Source: Pseudomonadota bacterium
GTDB lineage: Bacteria; Pseudomonadota; Alphaproteobacteria; Rhizobiales; Xanthobacteraceae
NCBI GenBank assembly: GCA_023391175.1
Contig: JAEWBL010000214.1
Coordinates: 1-5,800, forward strand
Direction of reading: 5' to 3'
Length of the DNA: 5,800 nucleotides
Shown: in pieces, positions 1 through 4,909 of the stretch
Layout: each line of letters begins with the position of its first letter
How positions within the stretch are numbered: the first letter of the stretch is position 1
Position numbers and translations under genes: made by a program
Notes under the pieces: model-generated
Told to the model about the DNA's origin: nothing
The model's database searches: none
What the model saw: the letters and a program-made list of their open reading frames with translations, nothing else

Positions 1-191
1 GTCCCGACCAGGTGGCTCAGGGCGGGGACGTCCACGACGGCGCCGGGGCGCGGTCCCTGCAAATCATTGAGAACAGGGCGGAAAGACAGCACCGCGCCGG
101 TCAGGATGATGACGAGGAAGATGGGCGTCAGGATCAGCGCGATCCAGCGATGCAGAAGGATCAGCGTGCGGCGCACGGCGGCAAACGACAT
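1..191 (-). CDS. PepSY-associated transmembrane protein, N-terminal fragment (runs off left edge)
   Basis: Only the first 63 codons are in the window, reading leftward from an ATG at 191-189. The fragment has a short basic start (R7, R8), then LLHRW (H14), a long hydrophobic helix at about residues 17-36, and TGAVLSFRPVL. This matches the first helix of PepSY-associated TM proteins (PiuB / iron-reductase-like family), whose full members usually have about four helices and PepSY domains in the periplasm. Family members are often linked to siderophore-iron reduction or uptake. Here the substrate cannot be told, and H14 as a haem ligand is only a guess. The start at 191 is preferred because GGAG lies 8 bases upstream (203-200) and G/C-rich third positions begin there. 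An in-frame ATG at 272-270 would add 27 residues of mixed codon use and has no well-spaced ribosome binding site. The gene is divergent from the two-component operon and may be its target. Confidence 0.72.
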   Translation of the reverse strand, partial: MSFAAVRRTLILLHRWIALILTPIFLVIILTGAVLSFRPVLNDLQGPRPGAVVDVPALSHLVG

Positions 192-260
192 CTGAGCAAC
201 TCCAGACGGAACCTGAGCGTGCTGGCTGGACGCGCGGGGCGGTCTGGCTACGGGTTCGTT

Positions 261-283
261 GCGGATGTTCATGCCTCATCCGC
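261..283. repeat. Inverted repeat, 7-bp perfect arms (GCGGATG / CATCCGC)
   Basis: The arms are at 261-267 and 277-283, with a 9-base spacer. If the PepSY gene starts at 191, the element lies 70-92 bases upstream and could be an operator or part of the leader. If it starts at 272, the ATG falls in the loop and the GATGAGG next to it is partly in a stem, so the hairpin could limit initiation. Seven-base arms can occur by chance in GC-rich DNA, so the function is uncertain. Confidence 0.3.
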
Positions 284-343
284 GTCTGGAAAATTTGTCC
301 GGCCGCGGTCGCTTCGTAAATGTTCGTCCCATGCGGCGGCGCT

Positions 344-363
344 GATACAGTTGGATACAATTT
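344..363. promoter_or_regulatory. Candidate OmpR-type operator: two tandem 10-bp half-sites
   Basis: GATACAGTTG (344-353) is followed directly by GATACAATTT (354-363), with 8 of 10 positions identical and no gap. OmpR/PhoB-family regulators typically bind head-to-tail half-sites repeated about every 10-11 bp. The site lies 95 bp before the response regulator ATG and about 150 bp before the preferred PepSY start. It sits in the most A/T-rich part of the shared upstream region. The repeat is seen directly. Its binding by the adjacent regulator is inferred. Confidence 0.42.
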
Positions 364-457
364 CGCGGTGGCGGGGCACGGACCTGTCGGCTCAAGTCAC
401 GCCGGAAGGGCACGTGGCCGGCGCCCGCATCCCAGAGAACGGCAGCCCAACGGCAAC

Positions 458-1177
458 ATGGAACGCACGCCGCATATCCTCGTCGTCGACGATCATCGCG
501 AGATCCGCGAACTCCTGGCCAAATACCTCACGCGGAACGGCTTTCGAGTCAGCGTCGCATCCGGCGGCGTGGACATGCGCCAGCAGATGCGCACGGGGAC
601 ATTCGACCTCGTGGTGCTCGACATCATGATGCCGGGCGAGGACGGGCTCACCCTGTGCCGCCAGCTGCGGCAGGCAAGCGACATTCCCGTCGTGCTCCTC
701 ACCGCGGTGGCGGAGGAGACGGACCGGATCGTCGGGCTGGAGCTGGGCGCGGACGATTATGTCACCAAGCCGTTCAATCCGCGCGAGCTGCTCGCCCGCA
801 TCCGCGCCATCCTGCGGCGGGCGCAGGGGCCGGCACGGGCGCAGCAGGGGGAGCCGGGGCTCTACCGCTTCGACCGCTGGCAGCTCGATCCCGGCCGGCG
901 CGTGCTCCTGGACGAGACCGGCAATGATGTGCGGCTCGGCAGCGCCGAATTCCGCCTGCTGCTTGCCTTCGTCACCCGTCCCTCGGTGGTGCTCTCGCGC
1001 GACCAGCTGCTGGACATCACCGCCGGCCGCCCGGCCCAGGTGTTCGATCGCAGCATCGATAACCTTGTGAGCCGCCTGAGGCGCCGGATCGAGCGCGACC
1101 CGCAGAACCCCACCCTCATCAAGACCGTGTGGGGCGATGGCTACGTCTTCGCGGCTCCGGTGGAGGTGGAGGCGTGA
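458..1177 (+). CDS. OmpR-family two-component response regulator
   Basis: This is a cytoplasmic transcription factor of 239 residues, normal for the OmpR/PhoB family. The receiver domain spans about residues 5-118. It has the acidic pair D11/D12, phospho-acceptor D55 (in VVLDIMMPGEDG), the switch threonine T82, and K104 in VTKPF. A short linker rich in R, A and Q leads to a winged-helix DNA-binding domain at about 138-233, with RSIDNLVSRLRRRIE as the recognition-helix region and KTVWGDGYVF as the C-terminal hairpin. The ATG at 458 is chosen because the receiver fold begins directly after it. The open frame upstream to 320 encodes residues with no match to the family. The ribosome binding site at this start is weak. 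The stop overlaps the start of the next gene, so the regulator and kinase are co-translated partners. The regulated genes are not known. The divergent PepSY gene and the operon itself are the obvious candidates. Confidence 0.94.
   Translation: MERTPHILVVDDHREIRELLAKYLTRNGFRVSVASGGVDMRQQMRTGTFDLVVLDIMMPGEDGLTLCRQLRQASDIPVVLLTAVAEETDRIVGLELGADDYVTKPFNPRELLARIRAILRRAQGPARAQQGEPGLYRFDRWQLDPGRRVLLDETGNDVRLGSAEFRLLLAFVTRPSVVLSRDQLLDITAGRPAQVFDRSIDNLVSRLRRRIERDPQNPTLIKTVWGDGYVFAAPVEVEA
1162..1172 (+). promoter_or_regulatory. Strong ribosome binding site that fixes the histidine kinase GTG start
   Basis: GGAGG occurs at 1162-1166 and again at 1168-1172. The first lies 7 bases before the GTG at 1174, an ideal spacing. 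It sits inside the last codons of the response regulator, giving a run of V-E-V-E-A. It supports the GTG start over the in-frame ATG at 1129, which would overlap the regulator gene by 49 bases. Confidence 0.75.
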
Positions 1178-2625
1178 GCGGCCGGCTGAAGGGGCTGTTG
1201 CGGTTCCTCTGGCCGGGCAGCCTCGCGGGGCGGCTGGTGCTGCTGCTGGTGGCGACGCTGGCGCTGGCGCAGGTGCTCCTGGTGCTGGTCCTCCAGAACG
1301 AGCACGACGCCGTGGTTGCGGGCATCGTACGCGGGCAGGCCCTGAGCCAGACGGTGACGCTCACCCGCCTCATCGAATCCATGCCGCAGGAGCAAGCCGA
1401 TCGCCTGGCCGGCGCCTTCACCACGCGGGGCACCTGCGCCTGGGTCTCCGCCGATCCTCCCGACCCGCACGAGATGACCTCCACGGAAGACGGGCTTGCC
1501 CGCCTGCTGTCGCGGCGCCTGCATGGTGTCGGCAATGGAGCGCCGGCCGTACACATCGATACCGACGGCCTGTGGGATCGCCGCTGCCCCGAGCGCAGCA
1601 GCGATGACTTTCCTTGGCTGCGCCGTGGCACGGGCGGCCCCGCCCAGCCGCTGCGGCCGGGGCTCGGCGTGGTGGCGCTGAGCGTGCCGCTTTCGGGCCA
1701 GCGCTGGCTGCATGTAGATGCGGTGGTGGGTTTGCCGGGCATCTGGAGCCGGCCCATCGTGCTGTCCTTCCTGATCTCGGCGCTGGCCGTCTCGCTGGTG
1801 ACGGTGGCCTGCGTGCGCCTCCAGACCCGATCCCTGCGCTCGCTGGCCGATGCCTCGGAGCGCTTCGGCCGTGGCGAGAGCGTTGAGCCGCTTGATGTGC
1901 GCGGTCCCTCCGAGGTGGCGGCCGCGACGCGGGCGTTCAACACGATGCAGCAGCGCCTCAGCCAGTTCGTGCGCGACCGCATGCGCCTGCTCGCGTCCAT
2001 CAGCCACGATTTGCGCACGCCGCTCACCACGCTGCGTCTCAAGGCGGAGTTCGTGGACGATGCGGAGGTGCGCAACGACATCGTCGCCACCATCGATGAA
2101 CTGGTGGCCATCTGCGAGGCGACCCTCGCCTTCACACGCGCCGAGGCGACGAGCGAAGAAACCCGGACGGTGGACATCGAAGACCTGTGCGCCGATGTGG
2201 TGGAGGAATTCGCCGGCGTCGGTGCCGATGCCCGGATGGCGGATCGGACGGCTGCTCCTGTCCGGCTGCCGTGCCGGCCGGTGGCGATGCGGCGGGCCCT
2301 GCGCAATCTGGTGGACAATGCGGTGCGCTACGGGCGCGCCGCGGTCGTGTCCGTGCGCCACCCTGTCGACGGCACGGTCGCGATCCGGGTGGAGGACGAC
2401 GGTCCCGGCCTGCCGGAGGATCGCTTCGAGGAGGCGTTCCAGCCCTTCGTGCGACTGGAGCCCTCGCGCAGCACGGAGACCGGCGGCATCGGCCTCGGCC
2501 TCGCCATCGCCCGCAGCATCGTCAAGGCGCACGGCGGCGAACTGACCCTCGCCAACCGCCCCGGCGGGGGCCTGTGTGCCGAGATCGTGCTCCCGATGGC
2601 GGGCTCAGCATCAGGACGGGGCTGA
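1174..2625 (+). CDS. Membrane sensor histidine kinase (HAMP, HisKA, HATPase_c)
   Basis: This is an inner-membrane kinase of 483 residues that should sense an extracytoplasmic signal and phosphorylate the regulator encoded just upstream. Order of parts: a basic N-terminus; TM1 at about 20-40; a periplasmic domain at about 42-190; TM2 at about 194-216; HAMP at about 216-268; HisKA with SHDLRTPL and phospho-acceptor H278; and the ATPase domain. The ATPase domain has an N box (NLVDNAVRYG, N382), a G1 box (VEDDGPGLP, D408-G412), an F box (FEEAFQPFVR) and a G2 box (GGIGLGLA, 438-444). All catalytic motifs are intact. The sensor domain resembles no ligand-binding fold I can name. It has two cysteines, C88 and C138, which could form a disulfide in the periplasm. 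The GTG start overlaps the regulator stop as GTGA, a sign of translational coupling. The layout resembles EnvZ-like kinases in a broad sense, but I would not assign a named orthologue. Confidence 0.93.
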   Translation: MSGRLKGLLRFLWPGSLAGRLVLLLVATLALAQVLLVLVLQNEHDAVVAGIVRGQALSQTVTLTRLIESMPQEQADRLAGAFTTRGTCAWVSADPPDPHEMTSTEDGLARLLSRRLHGVGNGAPAVHIDTDGLWDRRCPERSSDDFPWLRRGTGGPAQPLRPGLGVVALSVPLSGQRWLHVDAVVGLPGIWSRPIVLSFLISALAVSLVTVACVRLQTRSLRSLADASERFGRGESVEPLDVRGPSEVAAATRAFNTMQQRLSQFVRDRMRLLASISHDLRTPLTTLRLKAEFVDDAEVRNDIVATIDELVAICEATLAFTRAEATSEETRTVDIEDLCADVVEEFAGVGADARMADRTAAPVRLPCRPVAMRRALRNLVDNAVRYGRAAVVSVRHPVDGTVAIRVEDDGPGLPEDRFEEAFQPFVRLEPSRSTETGGIGLGLAIARSIVKAHGGELTLANRPGGGLCAEIVLPMAGSASGRG

Positions 2626-2627
2626 GC

Positions 2628-3359
2628 TTACGGCCGCGGGGCTTCAAGCGAGAGGGTGACAAGCAGGCCCGTGTGGGCGGAGAGGCGTCGCCCGTCCTCC
2701 GTCTGGTTGGGCAGCACCGTGACCGAGATCGGTGTGAGGTCGCGGCTGTGCGCCACATGGTCGATGGCGGCGGCCGAGAGCCCGGAAATCTCGCCTGTCG
2801 TCGCGACTGCGAAACGCGGTCTGAGGATATTCTCCAGCCGCTCGAACACCGCCTTCGGGGCGTGCCGGCGCGGGATCGCCTGGTTGAAGTCGCCGAGGAG
2901 GACGGTGCGGGCGGCATCATGCGTTCGGTCGAGAATCTGGCCGAGCCCATCCAGGAAGCGCACATGCTCCTGCCAGGGACGGCTGTCGCGCCGCCCGCTG
3001 CCGACATGGGCATCGCGCCAGGGGATGCAGACGCCGATCACGTCGAGTGGCGCATGCGGTGTCACCAGCCGGGCGCGCACAATGCGGCCGGTGGGCAGGG
3101 CGGCGTCGCCGGTGCTGTCGATGGCTTGCCATGGCCATCGACTCCAGAGGAGGACCTTCCTGCGATCCTCACGCACCGGTCCACCGAAATCCACCGACGA
3201 AGCGATCCGGCCGGTCTCGTGCAGGAGATCGAGATTGCTTTCGGTGAGGCAGATCAGGTCCGGGTCATGGGCGGCGATAATGGAGCGGATCGCGGCGCCG
3301 CGATCCGTGCCGGCTCGTTGCCATTGGACGTTCCAGAGAAGGATTTTGATCGAGCTCAT
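2628..3359 (-). CDS. Endonuclease/exonuclease/phosphatase (EEP) superfamily hydrolase
   Basis: This 243-residue protein has the EEP (DNase I / exonuclease III-like) metal-hydrolase fold, whose members cleave phosphodiester bonds in nucleic acids or other phosphoesters. Visible motifs in order: LLWNVQW with N10; PDLICLTES with metal ligand E40; a central VIGVCIPWRDAH where many relatives have a catalytic His; VLLGDFNQ with D157 and N159; AIDHVAHS with D199 and H200; and a C-terminal LSAHTGLL with H229. The usual final motif is Ser-Asp-His, and residue 228 here is Ala, so catalysis may be altered. No signal peptide or membrane segment is seen, so it should be cytoplasmic. The ATG at 3359 is the only sensible start, since an in-frame stop lies upstream at 3401-3399. 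It follows the sulfatase gene by 69 bases and may share its transcript. The substrate cannot be predicted, and a link to sulfatase function is not supported. Confidence 0.85.
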   Translation of the reverse strand: MSSIKILLWNVQWQRAGTDRGAAIRSIIAAHDPDLICLTESNLDLLHETGRIASSVDFGGPVREDRRKVLLWSRWPWQAIDSTGDAALPTGRIVRARLVTPHAPLDVIGVCIPWRDAHVGSGRRDSRPWQEHVRFLDGLGQILDRTHDAARTVLLGDFNQAIPRRHAPKAVFERLENILRPRFAVATTGEISGLSAAAIDHVAHSRDLTPISVTVLPNQTEDGRRLSAHTGLLVTLSLEAPRP

Positions 3360-3360
3360 C

Positions 3361-3422
3361 GCCGCCGCCGCGGGCCGGGCATCGGCCCCGGCCGGGTGTT
3401 AGCCCGCGTCCGCAGCGGCGGC
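3361..3422. repeat. GC-rich stem-loop region between the sulfatase and EEP genes
   Basis: Outer arms GCCGCCGC (3361-3368) and GCGGCGGC (3415-3422) are perfect complements, and nested inside them GCGGGC (3370-3375) pairs with GCCCGC (3402-3407). The interior also holds the self-complementary GGCCCCGGCC-type tract and GGGTGTTAGCCC. In RNA of the leftward transcript this would fold strongly between the two genes. There is no run of U after it, so it is not a standard intrinsic terminator. It may weaken read-through or stabilise the upstream message. Confidence 0.4.
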
Positions 3423-3428
3423 AATGCC

Positions 3429-4898
3429 TCAGTCGTCCTCCATTTCCAGCCCGTAGAGCGAAGCGTCGGGCGTCGCGAGCGGGGCGGAGAGGGTGGCCTT
3501 GAGGGCGGTGGCGAAGAACAATGGCGGAGCCATGGTGCGGGCGAGCTCGACCACCTTCTCTTTCAGTTCGGCCACCTTCGCCGGGTTTTGTGCCGAAAGG
3601 TCGTTCTTCTCCTCCGGGTCGGCGTCGAGGTCGAACAGCTCAACCTTCGGCGGCAGCAGCACGTGCCAGACGAGCTTCCACTTGCCCTCGCGCACGCCGC
3701 CCGTGGTCGGTTCCACGTTGTAGATAACCTCGTCGCGTCCCGGGGCGCCGGCCGTCAGGGCCGCCCATGCATCCTTGCCGTCGAGGGGCTTTGTCTGCTT
3801 GAGGTCCGCGCCCGCGAGCTTCGCGAATGTGGGTAGCATGTCCACGACATGCATCACGCCGTCCGCCTGCCCCGGCTTGATGTGCCCCGGCCAGTTGGCG
3901 AGCGCCACCACGCGGGTGCCGCCTTCGTAGAGGGAGCCCTTGCCGTCGCGGTAGGGGGCATTGTTGGGGGGCGGATCTCCGGCGAGCGCGCCTTCGCCCA
4001 CGAACATCTTGTTGCGGGTGCCGCCATTGTCCGAATGAAAGAGGATGAGCGTGTTCTCGCGCATGCCGCGCGCCTCGAGTGCGGCCACCACCTTCCCGAT
4101 TTGGTCGTCCATGGCGGTGACCATCGCCGCATAGGCGCGGCGGGAGGGGTCGGCGATGTTCGCGTACATGTCGAGATAGCGCTGCGGCGCCTGGTAGGGC
4201 GTGTGCGGCGCGGTGAAGGCGAGGTAGAGAAAGAGCGGGGTCTTGGGGTCGTGGGCGCCCAGCTGTCGCACGGCCTCGGCACCGAACAGGTCGGTGTCGT
4301 AGCCCTCTTCCTTCACAAGCGTGTTGTCGCGATACCAGTCGGTGACGCCGCGGGCCTCGTGCTTGAAGTGGTCGATCTCGCCCACCAGCGGGCCGTAGAA
4401 GCTGTCGAAGCCGCGCTGGCGGGGCCAGTATTTCCGGTCAGCATGGCCGAGGTGCCACTTGCCGACGAGGGAGGTGCGGTAGCCAACGTCCTTCAGTGCC
4501 TGCGGCAGCAGGAATTCGTCGGTGGCGAGTCCGTAGCTGCCGCCGGAGGGGATCACGCCCACCTGCAGGCCGTAGCGCATGGGATAGCGGCCGGTCATCA
4601 GCGCCGCGCGCGTGGGCGTGCAGAGGGGCTGGGTATAAAACTGGGAAAGCTTCGCGCCGCCTGCCGCGAGTCGGTCGAGGTTCGGCGTCTTGATGTCCGA
4701 GCCGTGGAAGCCCACGTCGGCGAAGCCGAGGTCGTCCGCAAGAATGTAGAGGATATGCGGACGCGGTGCGCCCTGCGCCCGCGCGCCCGGGGCGAGCAGG
4801 GAGAGCCCGGCAACGGCCGCGAGGAACCCGGCGCTGCCGGCTAATACATCGCGACGGCTGGGAGCCTGCGCGTCAGTCTTCTCGCTATGATCGGTCAC
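3429..4898 (-). CDS. Tat-exported arylsulfatase (arylsulfatase B-like, formylglycine type)
   Basis: This type I sulfatase of 489 residues hydrolyses sulfate esters using a formylglycine made from C93. The N-terminus has a twin-arginine signal (SRRDVL at 14-19, a hydrophobic stretch at about 20-36, likely cleavage after ARA at 41), so it is exported folded to the periplasm. Active-site elements are all present: metal ligands D55/D56 in LADDLG, the modification motif CTPTR (C93-R97), K147 and H149 in VGKWHLGH, H232 in APHTPY, D290/N291 in HSDNGG, and K320 in GKGSLYEGGTRV. The sequence after the motif (GLQVGV, LLPQALKDVGY, RGFDSFYG) is most like the arylsulfatase B group. The natural substrate is unknown. 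The C-terminus ends in an acidic tail (LEMEDD). The GTG start at 4898 is chosen because CGAGG lies 6 bases upstream and the Tat signal follows directly. The longer open frame to 5078 lies inside the FGE gene. Confidence 0.95.
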   Translation of the reverse strand: MTDHSEKTDAQAPSRRDVLAGSAGFLAAVAGLSLLAPGARAQGAPRPHILYILADDLGFADVGFHGSDIKTPNLDRLAAGGAKLSQFYTQPLCTPTRAALMTGRYPMRYGLQVGVIPSGGSYGLATDEFLLPQALKDVGYRTSLVGKWHLGHADRKYWPRQRGFDSFYGPLVGEIDHFKHEARGVTDWYRDNTLVKEEGYDTDLFGAEAVRQLGAHDPKTPLFLYLAFTAPHTPYQAPQRYLDMYANIADPSRRAYAAMVTAMDDQIGKVVAALEARGMRENTLILFHSDNGGTRNKMFVGEGALAGDPPPNNAPYRDGKGSLYEGGTRVVALANWPGHIKPGQADGVMHVVDMLPTFAKLAGADLKQTKPLDGKDAWAALTAGAPGRDEVIYNVEPTTGGVREGKWKLVWHVLLPPKVELFDLDADPEEKNDLSAQNPAKVAELKEKVVELARTMAPPLFFATALKATLSAPLATPDASLYGLEMEDD

Positions 4899-4904
4899 TC
4901 GAAA

Positions 4905-4909
4905 CCTCG
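4905..4909 (-). promoter_or_regulatory. Ribosome binding site that sets the sulfatase GTG start
   Basis: On the minus strand CGAGG follows directly after the TGA of the formylglycine-generating enzyme gene, and the GTG comes 6 bases later. The close packing lets ribosomes finishing the first gene reinitiate on the second, which fits an enzyme and its substrate being made together. Confidence 0.6.

Larger units (their letters stand above)
192..457. promoter_or_regulatory. Divergent intergenic region between the PepSY gene and the two-component operon
   Basis: These 266 bases lie between two genes read in opposite directions, so both promoters should be here. The stretch at about 285-363 is richer in A/T than its surroundings. 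It holds TACAAT at 356-361 (5 of 6 to a -10 box on the + strand), but no convincing -35 box at the right distance, so no promoter is called. Two symmetric or repeated elements inside it are listed separately. Overlapping reading frames here on either strand show no family resemblance and do not have the codon bias of the flanking genes. Confidence 0.6.

Noticed and set aside
356..361. TACAAT as a -10 promoter element for the two-component operon
   Set aside because: The hexamer is good, but position 333-338, where a -35 box should be, reads GCGGCG. It also lies within the second repeat half-site, so it is not called as a promoter.
320..457. Upstream extension of the response regulator frame to an ATG at 320
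   Set aside because: The extra 46 residues have no receiver-domain similarity, and the fold begins right after the ATG at 458. The extension would also cover the tandem-repeat regulatory region.
1141..2532. Long minus-strand open frame (463 residues) opposite the histidine kinase, and a second one at 1119-2318
   Set aside because: Both are antisense shadows produced by high-GC codon bias. Their composition is rich in R, H, A and Q with no motifs, while the plus strand encodes a complete kinase.
2641..2649. GCTTCAAGC as part of a terminator between the convergent genes
   Set aside because: It has only four paired bases around a one-base loop, with no U-run, so it cannot act as an intrinsic terminator.
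2187..3836. Plus-strand open frame of 549 residues
   Set aside because: It runs through the end of the kinase gene, across the whole EEP gene and into the sulfatase gene. It has no domain and has low-complexity G/R-rich composition, so it is a GC-driven shadow.
3849..4844. Plus-strand open frame of 331 residues
   Set aside because: It is antisense to the sulfatase catalytic core, whose motifs are intact. Its repetitive V/G/H/A/E-rich composition is typical of reverse-complement reading.
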